Part shown: positions 40,109 to 48,160 of the stretch, piece by piece
Layout of the letters: each line of letters opens with the position of its first letter
How positions within the stretch are numbered: the first letter of the stretch is position 1
Origin: Cohnella hashimotonis
Lineage (GTDB): Bacteria; Bacillota; Bacilli; Paenibacillales; Paenibacillaceae
Direction of reading: 5' to 3'
NCBI RefSeq assembly: GCF_030014955.1
Contig: NZ_JAGRPV010000001.1
Coordinates: forward strand, 6,448,001 to 6,512,000
Length of the DNA stretch: 64,000 nt
The notes under the pieces: generated by a model
Database searches by the model: none
Told to the model about the DNA's origin: nothing
The model's input: only the letters and a program-made list of their open reading frames with translations
Translations under genes and position numbers: made by a program

Positions 40109-40515
40109 CGCTCGGCACATCCGCCCAAATAACGTTCTACAGCGCCTCCTTGCCACCGCCGCTCGGATATTCGTCCAAGTAACGTTCCACAGCGTCTCTT
40201 CGCCCGCGCCACCTGGCACATCCGCCCAAGTAACGTTCCAAAGCGTCTCTTCGCCCGCGCCACCTGGCGTATCCACCTAAGTAACGTTCCACAGCGTCTC
40301 TTCGCCCGCGCCACCTGGCGTATCCACCCAAGTAACGCTCCACAGCGTCTCTTCGCCCGCGCCACCTGGCATATCCACCCAAGTAACGCTCCACAGCGTC
40401 TCTTCGCCCGCGCCACCTGGCGTATCCACCCAAGTAACGTTCCACAGCGTCTCTTCGCCTCCGTCACCAGGCACATCCGCCCAAGTAACGTTCCACAGCG
40501 TCTCTTCGCCACCGC
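40109..40515. repeat. Tandem repeat array, 8 units of 50-51 bp
   Basis: Units start at 40109, 40160, 40210, 40261, 40312, 40363, 40414 and 40465. The core is CACCTGGCGTATCCACCCAA, then GTAACGTTCCACAGCG, then TCTCTTCGCCCGCGC. The same period as the array at 862 but unrelated in sequence. Minus-strand frames show a 17-residue repeat (WRGRRDAVERYLGGYAR) without ribosome sites. It ends about 40 bp before the ECF41-type promoter of the AhpD-like gene. Confidence 0.93.
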
Positions 40516-40557
40516 CGCTCGAAGTAACTATCTCTTGTTTTCCTGCACGAAAATCCC

Positions 40558-40584
40558 TGTCACAGAATCCGCAGCTTAGTCGTC
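40558..40584 (+). promoter_or_regulatory. Predicted ECF41 sigma promoter of the AhpD-like gene
   Basis: TGTCACA (40558-40564), 16-bp spacer, CGTC (40581-40584). These are the -35 and -10 elements described for ECF41 sigma factors, and an ECF41 sigma gene lies 2.3 kb away. Transcription would begin near 40590, which excludes the ATG at 40591 as translation start. Confidence 0.82.
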
Positions 40585-40632
40585 ATATGCATGCAGAACA
40601 AAAACAACATTTCCGAGGAGGCCCATACCCTT

Positions 40633-41112
40633 ATGACGCAACGAATCAATTACATGGCGCAATCGCCAGAGTTTTTCAAGAAAATGATGGAATTCAGCAA
40701 TGCGGAGCACAACAGCTCCGTCGAACTGAAAATTCTCGATCTCGTTCACATCCGCGCGTCCCAGATCAACGGCTGCGGATTCTGCCTGGACATGCACGTC
40801 AAGCAGGCGAAGATCAATGGCGAGAGCGAGCTGCGCCTGTATCATCTGCCGATCTGGCGCGAATCGACTTTGTTCAGCCCCCGCGAACGCGCCGCATTGG
40901 CATGGACCGAGATCCTGACCAAACTGCCGGAGCATGGCGTGCCGGACGACGTGTACGAGCGCGTTCGCGGACAATTCTCAGAAAAAGAGCTGTCAGACCT
41001 GACGTTCTCCGTCATGGCGATCAATGCGTGGAACCGGATCAATGTCGCCTTTAAAACCGTGCCGGGCTCGGCGGACGCGGCGTTCGGATTGGCGAAGGCG
41101 GGCTTGAGCTAA
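40633..41112 (+). CDS. Carboxymuconolactone decarboxylase family protein (AhpD-like)
   Basis: 159 residues, starting MTQRINYMAQSPEFFKKMMEFS. The peroxidatic-type motif is Cys48-Gly-Phe-Cys51-Leu-Asp-Met-His55 (NGCGFCLDMHVKQAK), as in AhpD-like alkylhydroperoxidases; FSPRERAALAWTEILT follows. The start is the ATG at 40633 behind GAGGAGG, because the upstream in-frame ATG falls at the predicted transcription start. CMD proteins are the classical partner and target of ECF41 sigma factors, and the promoter here matches. Role: probably thiol-based redox defence. Confidence 0.92.
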   Translation: MTQRINYMAQSPEFFKKMMEFSNAEHNSSVELKILDLVHIRASQINGCGFCLDMHVKQAKINGESELRLYHLPIWRESTLFSPRERAALAWTEILTKLPEHGVPDDVYERVRGQFSEKELSDLTFSVMAINAWNRINVAFKTVPGSADAAFGLAKAGLS

Positions 41113-41130
41113 GTCGGACGCGTTAACTAC

Positions 41131-41173
41131 AAAAGGTACAGTCCCTTGGAACGTTCAGGGAACTGTACCTTTT
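41131..41173. terminator. Terminator behind the AhpD-like gene
   Basis: AAAAGGTACAGT (41131-41142) pairs with ACTGTACCTTTT (41162-41173), with CCT/AGG extending the stem. T-run at the end. The next gene starts 249 bp further; nothing else is visible between 41174 and 41422. Confidence 0.85.
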
Positions 41174-41422
41174 GCTCGTTATTAAACTTATGCCGCGCCG
41201 GAGCACCGGAGTCGGGTTTCATCGCCGCACTAGACTCAGATTTTGAAGTTACAGTAACCTGTTCCTCCTTCAGCCGCCGACAGCGTCGCTCCAACCACGC
41301 ATATCTCGCTTACAGCAACCCTCCCCTTTTGCAGCTGCCACATATCATGAACAAAAGTTGATTATTCAACCGATGTACATGATATTCTATTAGCAAAACT
41401 GCGCAGAGGAGATCGTGCGAAA

Positions 41423-41974
41423 ATGGAGAAGCCGGCTAAGGTGGACAGACGAATCCTGCGCACCCGGGACGCCATTACGAAGGCGTTCCTTGCGCTCGTG
41501 TCGGAAAAGGACCTCGACCATATTACGATCAACGATATCGCCGACAGAGCCAACGTCAACCGGGGCACCCTTTACCTTCACTATGCGGACAAATACGACC
41601 TGCTCGACCAGTGCATCAAAGACCATCTCGACAAAATGCTCGCCGCCTGCGCCGCCGAGGACGTCAATCCGATCGACGATCTCAAACCGATGTTTTCCTA
41701 CTTCGAAGCGAATTTCTCTTTTTTCTATACGATGCTGTCCAATCAGAAAACGTCCGTCTTCCGCGATCGCCTGCTCGAGAGCATCGCGGACGACACGAAG
41801 GCGAAAATCGGCGCTCATGCGACCCGGCAGCACATGGACTTGGAGCTGGTGTCCCGCTTCTTGGCCTCCGCCTTCGTCGGTACCGCGGAATGGTGGATCC
41901 TGAACCGGATGCCGCTGCCCGCAGAGCTCGCAGCCAGGCAGGTCGGCGAGTTGTTCGAAAAATACGTCATTTGA
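41423..41974 (+). CDS. TetR/AcrR family transcriptional regulator
   Basis: 183 residues. The TetR helix-turn-helix covers about 12-60 (TRDAITKAFLALVSEKDLDHITINDIADRANVNRGTLYLHYADKYDLLDQCI). The helical ligand domain ends with a DUF-type TetR_C segment (ASAFVGTAEWWILNRMPLPAELAARQVGELF) seen in YcdC/DhaS-like regulators of Firmicutes. GAGGAG precedes the ATG. It lies 175 bp before an SDR gene on the same strand and may control it. Ligand unknown. Confidence 0.9.
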   Translation: MEKPAKVDRRILRTRDAITKAFLALVSEKDLDHITINDIADRANVNRGTLYLHYADKYDLLDQCIKDHLDKMLAACAAEDVNPIDDLKPMFSYFEANFSFFYTMLSNQKTSVFRDRLLESIADDTKAKIGAHATRQHMDLELVSRFLASAFVGTAEWWILNRMPLPAELAARQVGELFEKYVI

Positions 41975-42149
41975 CCGCAATGCCCGCTACGTCGCCCATG
42001 AGATATTAGACAATGCGCCCGCGAACGTCGGATATCGTACAAAACGGCATGGATTAACGATTGAACGGCCAGCGCTTCTCTTTATAATAATAGTTAACGA
42101 TAGTCAGATATGCGACTGTTGTTGATTAAAATAAAGAGGAGTGGATTCC

Positions 42150-42890
42150 ATGTCAAACGTAAACGATAAAGTCGTCGTCATCACAGGCGCTTCCAGCGGA
42201 ATTGGGGAAGCGACCGCCAAACTGCTTGCGCAGCAAGGCGCCAAGGTCGTGCTGGCAGCCAGAAGGCAAGACCGGCTACAGGCCATCGCCGAAAAGATTC
42301 GGCAGGACGGCGGACAAGCGGTGTCGATTCAAGCCGATGTCGCCTCGTACGACGATATGCAAAAGCTCGCGGACTTCGCGCTGAAGCATTACGGCCGCAT
42401 CGACGCGCTTGTCAACAATGCGGGCGTCATGCCAGCCTCCCGGCTCAGCGAGCTGCGGGTCGACGAATGGGACCGCATGATCGACGTCAACGTCAAAGGC
42501 GTGCTATATGGCATCGCGGCGGTGCTGCCCGTCATGAGAGAACAGCGCTCGGGGCACATCGTCAATCTCTCCTCGGTTGCAGGCTATCACGTCAATCCGA
42601 CATCCGCCGTTTATAGCGCGACCAAGTTCGCCGTCCGGGCGATCTCGGAGGGGCTGCGGCAGGAAGAATCACCCGCTTCCGGCATCCGTTCGACCATCGT
42701 TTCTCCAGGCTTGACGGAGACGGAGCTGCTTCACTCGATCGGCAGTCCCGAGACCAAGGCGATGACCAATCAGATCGCCGGCATGGGCATCTCTCCGTAT
42801 GCGATCGCCAGAGCAATCGCGTTCGCCCTTAACGAGCCGGATGATGTATCCGTGAACGAGATCGTCGTCAGGCCGACCGCGCTGCCTTAA
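42150..42890 (+). CDS. SDR-family oxidoreductase (NADP-type)
   Basis: 246 residues. The TGASSGIG loop is near residue 13, NNAG near 88, catalytic Ser in NLSSVAG, and YSATK with the Tyr/Lys pair. Basic residues (AARRQDR) follow the second strand, favouring NADP. The start MSNVNDK has GAGGAGTGG upstream. It resembles the YdfG/clavaldehyde-dehydrogenase-like group. The stop codon overlaps that of the convergent sigma gene by 4 bp (TTAA). Oxidoreductases are known companions of ECF41 sigma factors, though no ECF41 promoter is seen here. Confidence 0.92.
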   Translation: MSNVNDKVVVITGASSGIGEATAKLLAQQGAKVVLAARRQDRLQAIAEKIRQDGGQAVSIQADVASYDDMQKLADFALKHYGRIDALVNNAGVMPASRLSELRVDEWDRMIDVNVKGVLYGIAAVLPVMREQRSGHIVNLSSVAGYHVNPTSAVYSATKFAVRAISEGLRQEESPASGIRSTIVSPGLTETELLHSIGSPETKAMTNQIAGMGISPYAIARAIAFALNEPDDVSVNEIVVRPTALP

Positions 42891-43801
42891 TCCAAGCGCT
42901 CGAACAATCCGATTTCCTCCGAAAATCCGCCTTGCGCCACATGCCGGAGCTTGTCCGGATTCCGAATCAGATAGAGCTCCCGAATGAGATTCCCCTCTAC
43001 GCGCAGCAGCCCGAGGGTCAGGATGTCGCCCGTCTTCGACCGGATAACGAAGCCCGGCTGTCCGTTCATATGCCCCATTTCCATCAGCGCTTCGCTGCCA
43101 ACCATCGCGGATTGAAGCACCGGACCGAGCAGGAACTTCGCCACGAGGTCGCGGGATACGATAGGTTGGGCGGCGGCGAGCACCTTGCCCCCTCCGTCCG
43201 CGACGAGTACGACGTCCGGATCGAGCATCGTCAGCACGCGATTGACGTTGCCGGCCTTGAGCGCGTCCAAAAAGCCGTTCACCCACTGTTGCTGCTCCGC
43301 TTCGGGCTGCGCAAGCTCTTCCTCATCCGACAGTCCCATCTTCGCGCTCGCGCGGCTGAACAGCTTGCGGCAGTTCGGTTCGCTTTTCTCGATGAGCTGT
43401 GCAATCTCCTTGTACTCAAACCCGAGCGCCTCGCGGAGAACGAACACGATGCGCTCCGACGGCGACAGCCGCTCCAGCAGGACGATCATGCCATACGTGA
43501 GCAGATCCTCGCGAACGACCGATTCCATCGCGTCGTCGTCCGAGCTGGGGAACGGCTCAGGCAGCCACTCGCCGAAATATTCCTCGCGCTTCCTGAGCGC
43601 GGATTTGAGCAGATCCTTGCAGCGGTTCGTCACCATTTTGCATAGATAAGCCTTCGGCTCGGCCAGCCGTTCGGGCGGCACGTCCGCGATCTTGATGAAC
43701 ACGTCCTGCACCGCGTCCTCCGCGTCGGATACCGATCCTGTCAGCTGATAGGCAAGCTTGAACAGCAACGCTTTATATTTCGTATATAGTTGCTCTTGCA
43801 T
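42887..43801 (-). CDS. ECF41-group RNA polymerase sigma factor (SigJ-like)
   Basis: 304 residues: sigma2 (about 1-70), sigma4 (about 105-155) and a C-terminal SnoaL-like extension (about 165-304). All three ECF41 hallmarks are present: WLPEP at 79-83 in the linker, DGGGK at 202-206 and NPDKL at 281-285 in the extension, which in this group acts as a built-in regulator instead of an anti-sigma factor. The start is the ATG behind GTGGAG; an upstream ATG at 43819 would add six residues. Its own promoter fits the ECF41 consensus. It probably drives itself, the AhpD-like gene and the azoreductase gene. Confidence 0.93.
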   Translation of the reverse strand: MQEQLYTKYKALLFKLAYQLTGSVSDAEDAVQDVFIKIADVPPERLAEPKAYLCKMVTNRCKDLLKSALRKREEYFGEWLPEPFPSSDDDAMESVVREDLLTYGMIVLLERLSPSERIVFVLREALGFEYKEIAQLIEKSEPNCRKLFSRASAKMGLSDEEELAQPEAEQQQWVNGFLDALKAGNVNRVLTMLDPDVVLVADGGGKVLAAAQPIVSRDLVAKFLLGPVLQSAMVGSEALMEMGHMNGQPGFVIRSKTGDILTLGLLRVEGNLIRELYLIRNPDKLRHVAQGGFSEEIGLFERLD

Positions 43802-43856
43802 GGATGTCTCCACTTCCATTCGTATGGGCTTCGGCGCAGAGTCCGCCTGTCAATAA

Positions 43857-43883
43857 AACGAGGCAGGCGCTTGCTTTGTGACA
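43857..43883 (-). promoter_or_regulatory. Predicted ECF41 promoter of the sigma gene (autoregulation)
   Basis: On the minus strand TGTCACA (43877-43883), 16-bp spacer, CGTT (43857-43860). Only the last base differs from the canonical CGTC. It lies 56 bp upstream of the sigma start codon. Confidence 0.75.
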
Positions 43884-43949
43884 GGATTCGCCGAATTTTC
43901 CGCCTACGGTCACGCGTAGTCTTTCCTCGCGCCAGCTTCATATGCTCTC

Positions 43950-43976
43950 TGTCACAAAACGAAAACGACCGTCGTT
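43950..43976 (+). promoter_or_regulatory. Predicted ECF41 promoter of the azoreductase gene
   Basis: TGTCACA (43950-43956), 16-bp spacer, CGTT (43973-43976); 49 bp before the azoreductase ATG. Same architecture as the two other promoters of the module. Confidence 0.75.
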
Positions 43977-44025
43977 CTATGTCCGTCATCCCGTAATCAT
44001 ACTCCCTTAGAAGGACGTGAATCTC

Positions 44026-44661
44026 ATGAACAAAGTATTATATATTACCGCCAATCCGAGCGAAGACGAAAATTCCTATAGCCTCTCCGTCGGCAAGGCA
44101 TTCGTAGAAGCATACCGCGAAGCAAATCCTAACGACGAGATCGTCCACATCGACCTGTTCCAGGCGGATATTCCGTTCCTGGACGGAGAAGTTTTCGGCG
44201 CCCGGTCCAAATTGCACGCAGGCCATGCCTTTAGTCAATTGTCCCCGCCCGAGCAGGCCAAGGTCGGCCGCCTCGACGAGCTGGTCGAGCAGTTTCTGGA
44301 CGCGGATAAATATATCTTCGTTAACCCGGTCTGGAACTTCTCCTACCCGCCGGTGCTCAAAGCTTATATCGACGCCGTTTTCGTCGCCGGCAAGACGTTC
44401 CGCTACACGTCCGACGGTCCCGTCGGATTGCTCGCGAAGAAAAAAGCGTTCCAGATCCAGGCCAGCGGCAGCGTGCTGTCCGAGGGCGCATACGCGGACT
44501 TTGAAATGGCGCATCGCCATCTCGAGGCGGTCCTGAAATTCCTGGGCGTCCCGAGCTTCGAGGCCGTCTACGTGGAAGGCATGGCCGCGCAGTCCGACAA
44601 GGCGCAGGACATCAAAGCCGGCGCGATCGCGAAGGCTCGCGAGGCGGCGCTGAGCTTTTAA
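44026..44661 (+). CDS. FMN-dependent NADH-azoreductase (AzoR family flavodoxin-like)
   Basis: A 211-residue flavodoxin-fold quinone reductase. The N-terminal strand and FMN-phosphate loop read VLYITANPSEDENSYSL; the second FMN segment is FVNPVWNFSYPPVLKAYIDAVFVAGKTFRYT; the third is QASGSVLSEG. These are the AzoR/AcpD hallmarks. The ATG behind AAGGA is preferred over a GTG three codons upstream that sits too close to that site. Such enzymes reduce azo dyes and quinones by two electrons, fitting the redox-stress theme of the ECF41 module. A terminator and a repeat array follow. Confidence 0.92.
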   Translation: MNKVLYITANPSEDENSYSLSVGKAFVEAYREANPNDEIVHIDLFQADIPFLDGEVFGARSKLHAGHAFSQLSPPEQAKVGRLDELVEQFLDADKYIFVNPVWNFSYPPVLKAYIDAVFVAGKTFRYTSDGPVGLLAKKKAFQIQASGSVLSEGAYADFEMAHRHLEAVLKFLGVPSFEAVYVEGMAAQSDKAQDIKAGAIAKAREAALSF

Positions 44662-44703
44662 GGTCGGCGCTTTGTAAGCTACAAGATTGAATCGCCAACC
44701 ATC

Positions 44704-44754
44704 AAGAGGAGCTGCCCCAAAAGTCATGAGCTGACGGGGCGGCTCTTCGCTTTT
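44704..44754 (+). terminator. Terminator of the azoreductase gene
   Basis: AAGAGGAGCTGCCCC and GGGGCGGCTCTT form an imperfect GC-rich stem, followed by CGCTTTT. It lies 42 bp after the stop codon. Confidence 0.65.
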
Positions 44755-44819
44755 CCGGCTATCGCTGCCCAACCTGCGTTCATGTGAGCTGGCTTGGGCC
44801 AAAGCGTTGGCGTGGGTAC

Positions 44820-45440
44820 GAGAATAGCGCAATTTTGCAATTTTGCGCTATGCTAGAGCATCATGCGAGCGGCGGGGAAACGGGCCGGGAAGTTGGTCGA
44901 GTATAGCGCAATTTTGCGCTATGCTAGAGCATCATGCGCGCGGCGGGGAAGCGGGCCGGGGAAGTTGGTCGAGTATAGCGCAATTTTGCGCTATGCTAGA
45001 GCATCATGCGCGCGGCGGGGAAACGGGCCGGGAAGTTGGTCGAGAATAGCGCAATTTTGCGCTATGCTAGAGCATCATGCGCGCGGCGGGGAAACGGGCC
45101 GGGAAGTTGGTCGAGTATAGCGCAATTTTGCGCTATGCTAGAGCATCATGCGCGCGGCGGGGAAGCGGGCCGGGGAAGTTGGTCGAGTATAGCGCAATTT
45201 TTCGCTATGCTAGAGCATCATGCGCGCGGCGGAGAAGCGAGCCGGGGAAGTTGGTCGAGAATAGCGCAATTTTGCGCTATGCTACAGTATCGCGCGAGCG
45301 GCGGGGAAGCGGGCCGGGGAAGTTGGTCGAGTATAGCGCAATTTTGCGCTATGCTAGAGCATCATGCGCGCGGCGGGGAAGCGGACCGGGGAAGTTGGTC
45401 GAGAGTAGCGCAATTTTGCGCTATTCTACAGCATCATGTG
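44820..45440. repeat. Tandem repeat array, 9 units of about 72 bp with a palindromic core
   Basis: Units start at 44824, 44903, 44975, 45046, 45117, 45189, 45261, 45333 and 45405 (spacings 71-72 after a longer first unit). The core ATAGCGCAATTTTGCGCTAT is a hairpin with 9-bp arms, followed by GCTAGAGCATCATGCGCGCG, then GCGGGGAAGCGGGCCGGGG, then AAGTTGGTCGA. Only one core has an arm substitution (copy six). Related single copies lie at 13910-14016. The array sits between two convergent genes; 45441-45539 holds only decayed unit-like sequence. Confidence 0.93.
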
Positions 45441-45539
45441 AGCGACGGGGGTGCGGGTCAGCGAGATGATAGGAATATAGCACGAGCGGCAGACGGGCAC
45501 GGTGGCGGCTGCGCAAGCGAGCACACGGCAGGACCGCGC

Positions 45540-45576
45540 CTCCAACAAATACAAAGAGGCTCCATACAGAGCCTCT
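45540..45576 (-). terminator. Terminator of the binding protein gene at 45631
   Basis: AGAGGCTC (45555-45562) and GAGCCTCT (45569-45576) pair around CATACA. The minus-strand continuation TTTGTATTTGTTGG is U-rich. It lies 54 bp past the stop codon. Confidence 0.7.
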
Positions 45577-45630
45577 AAGCAGGGCGCGCCATGAATCAAC
45601 ACGCCGGGAATCTTTTAAGACACCTCTTGA

Positions 45631-47190
45631 TTACTTACTCGCAAACCACGCGTTCATCGCATCGATCGCGTCCTGCCCGCCCTTGGCGTTGAAGTCCTTC
45701 ACGTAGCTGTCGAACTCCGACAAGCTGCGCTTGCCCATGATGAACTTCATGGAATTCTCCTCCATGTAGTTGCGCAGCTCCGTGAACTTGGCGTCGTAAG
45801 CTTCGACGGACGGCGCGTAGTTCGTTTCTTCGCGCAGCTTCTTGTATTGGAGCAGCGGCTCGTAGTACGGCAGCAGTCCCTTGGCCTTCAGCCGCGCCGC
45901 GAACCCGGCGTCCGTGTCGCCGAGCGGGTAGATCGAACGCCATGGGATGTTGGCGCTTTGCTCCGGCGTTTGCGTGATGACGCCGTCCTTCTTCGTGTAG
46001 TCGGTGCCTTCGATGCCGTAATTGACGAGCTCGTCGGTCTCCGGCGTGTACAGGAAATTCAGATACTGCGCGGCGCCGAGCTTGTTCTTCGCCTGCTTCG
46101 GGATGATGATGTAGGTCGTGGAAATCGAGCTGTCCTGCAGGCCGGACTCCCCGTTCTTGCCGACCGGCGGCGCGATAAAGCCGACGGTCCCGCCTTCTTT
46201 CTTCTCCTTCAGCGCATTGTCGATCTCGGGTACGCTCCCCCAGTACATCGGGGTAAAGACGGCCGTGCCGTTGATAAGCGTGTCCTGCGTGCCCTTCTTG
46301 ATCGCGAATTCCTGGTCGAGCAGGCCTTCGTCATACCATTTCTTCATCGTCTCCAAAAATTCCTTGTACTCCGGCTGCACCCACGAGAACACCAGCTTGC
46401 CATCCTTGATCTTCGTCGGCGTGGCGACGCCGAAGGCGGCGGCGAAAGGCGTGAAGCCGTCGAAGAAGTAGCCGGGATTGGACGTCGCGATCGACAGCGG
46501 CGCGATGTTTTTCTTCTCCTTGATCGTCTTCATCGTCTCGTAAAACTCGTCGAGCGTCCCCGGCTCCTTGAGGCCAAGCTCCTTCAAGACATCAGTTCGC
46601 GCCAGCAGGCCGTTGCCGACCTTCTGGGCTTGGCGATACGGAATCGCGTAAATCTTGCCGTCGAACTTGACGGCGTCCAGCGCTTCCTGGCCGGCCATGT
46701 TGGAGACGTTCGGCATCTCCTTGGCGATCAGATCGTCGAGCGGTTCAAGCGCGCCCTGCTTGGCCAGCTTGAAGTAGTCGGATTTGCCGGCGATCGTCAT
46801 AATATCGGGCACGTCGCCGGAAGCGAAGATGATCGAGATTTTCTGGGACGGATTCTCGAGCGGGAGCGCTTCGTATTGGATGTTGAAGCCGGATGCCTCC
46901 CGCAGCTTGTCGATCAGCCGGTTGCTGTTGATCGTGTCGGCGCCCTTGAACGTCTCCATCGCCCCGTGATAGAGGCGGGTGATCTTCAGGTCCTTGAGCG
47001 CCTTCGCTTGCTCCGTGCTTTTAGCGTCTCCCTTGTCGCTCGCCGTTGCCGCGGAAGTAGGCTGCCCTTCCGTCTTGTCCGCGGTCTTGTTGCCGCTATC
47101 GTTCCCCCCGCATCCTGCCGCGAGCAGCATAAACGCCATGACGCCGATGCCGACAGCCGTTCTTTTCGTTCTTTTCTTTGTCTTCAACAT
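45631..47190 (-). CDS. Extracellular solute-binding lipoprotein (second importer)
   Basis: 519 residues with a lipoprotein signal MLKTKKRTKRTAVGIGVMAFMLLAAGC (key part FMLLAAGC, Cys27) and an Asp/Lys/Thr-rich linker. The binding domain resembles the family-1 extracellular proteins that pair with LplB/YtcP permeases: KIYAIPYRQAQKVGNGLLARTDVLKELG, then FNAKGGQDAIDAMNAWFASK at the end. It is clearly less similar to the twin LipO-like proteins elsewhere in the window, so its ligand probably differs. GGGAGG lies 11 bp before the ATG. It is the last gene of the permease/binding-protein transcript; a terminator follows. Confidence 0.92.
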   Translation of the reverse strand: MLKTKKRTKRTAVGIGVMAFMLLAAGCGGNDSGNKTADKTEGQPTSAATASDKGDAKSTEQAKALKDLKITRLYHGAMETFKGADTINSNRLIDKLREASGFNIQYEALPLENPSQKISIIFASGDVPDIMTIAGKSDYFKLAKQGALEPLDDLIAKEMPNVSNMAGQEALDAVKFDGKIYAIPYRQAQKVGNGLLARTDVLKELGLKEPGTLDEFYETMKTIKEKKNIAPLSIATSNPGYFFDGFTPFAAAFGVATPTKIKDGKLVFSWVQPEYKEFLETMKKWYDEGLLDQEFAIKKGTQDTLINGTAVFTPMYWGSVPEIDNALKEKKEGGTVGFIAPPVGKNGESGLQDSSISTTYIIIPKQAKNKLGAAQYLNFLYTPETDELVNYGIEGTDYTKKDGVITQTPEQSANIPWRSIYPLGDTDAGFAARLKAKGLLPYYEPLLQYKKLREETNYAPSVEAYDAKFTELRNYMEENSMKFIMGKRSLSEFDSYVKDFNAKGGQDAIDAMNAWFASK

Positions 47191-47270
47191 GCTTGCGCGA
47201 GCCTCCCGTAAATGGAATGTCTAACTCTACACTTGCGACTGCCATATGCCGGCCGGGAAAGGAAGCTCCT

Positions 47271-48158
47271 CTACCCTTTCACCGCGCCGAGCATGATTCC
47301 TTTGACAAAATAACGCTGGATGAACGGATACACGCACAGAATCGGCAGGACGACGCAGATGATCGCCGCGGCCCGCATCGACTCCGGCGTCACGCCACTC
47401 AGCACGTCGTTGACGACCATGTCGGCCGGCTTGTCGTTCGACACCAGCTGCAGCAGGAACACTTGCAGCGGCATGAGGCTCCTGTCCGTGAGGTACATCA
47501 TCGCCTGGAAGAAGCTGTTCCAATAGCCGACGGCGTAGAACATCGAGATCGTCGCGATGGCCGGCATGGACAGCGGCACGTAGATTTGAGCCAGAATCCG
47601 CAGGCTGGAGGCGCCGTCCATGCGCGCCGACTCCTCCATCGCTTCCGGCAGCCCGCTGAAAAAATTGCGGATCAGAATCAGGTTGAACGGCGCCAGCGCG
47701 CCAGGCAGAATGACAGACCACAGGCTGTTCAGCAGGCCCACGTCCTTCACGATCAGGTAGGTCGGAATGAGGCCGCCGCTGAAAAACATCGTGATGACGA
47801 AGATTAGCATCATAAAGCGTCTGTACGGCAGTCCGTTTCTGGCAAGCGGGTATGCCGCAAGCAGCGTGACCGCCATGCTGATCAACGTGCCGACGACGGT
47901 GATGAACAGCGAGTTGCCGAACGACACATAAAACTGCTTGTACGAGAGCACGAAGTCGTACGAGGAGAAGTTCAGCCCCCTCGGCCACAGCCACACGTCC
48001 TTCGCCACGACGTAGGACTGATCGCTTAGCGACTTCGCCGCGATATGAATGAACGGCAGGAGCATGGAAACCGAGATCAACGATAAAAACGCTGCGTTCA
48101 GGAGCTGAAAAACCGAATCGCCCCGGATGCCCTTGACGCCAAGCTTTTGCGTTTGCAC
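47271..48158 (-). CDS. Carbohydrate ABC transporter permease (YtcP/LplC type)
   Basis: 295 residues starting with GTG two bases after the stop of the preceding permease (GAGGGGG is shared with that gene's last codons). Six membrane helices. The EAA loop is MEESARMDGASSLRILAQIYVPLSMPA, and the C-terminus ends IQRYFVKGIMLGAVKG as in YtcP. The open frame extends far upstream, but those codons only mirror the other permease gene. It works with the LplB-type partner and the lipoprotein at 45631; no ATPase gene is nearby. Confidence 0.93.
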   Translation of the reverse strand: MQTQKLGVKGIRGDSVFQLLNAAFLSLISVSMLLPFIHIAAKSLSDQSYVVAKDVWLWPRGLNFSSYDFVLSYKQFYVSFGNSLFITVVGTLISMAVTLLAAYPLARNGLPYRRFMMLIFVITMFFSGGLIPTYLIVKDVGLLNSLWSVILPGALAPFNLILIRNFFSGLPEAMEESARMDGASSLRILAQIYVPLSMPAIATISMFYAVGYWNSFFQAMMYLTDRSLMPLQVFLLQLVSNDKPADMVVNDVLSGVTPESMRAAAIICVVLPILCVYPFIQRYFVKGIMLGAVKG

Positions 48159-48160
48159 GG

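Noticed and set aside
40137..40474. Minus-strand frames of 65-102 codons in the second 51-bp array
   Set aside because: Same repeat-frame effect; they face the terminator of the GH4 gene and lack start signals.
40591..40632. Upstream ATG of the AhpD-like gene
   Set aside because: It coincides with the transcription start predicted from the ECF41 promoter, and GAGGAGG lies after it, before the ATG at 40633.
45006..45578. Plus-strand frames of 130-190 codons in the 72-bp array
   Set aside because: Repeat-derived (SCARRGSGPGKLVE-type units); no ribosome site and ending in the terminator of the neighbouring gene.
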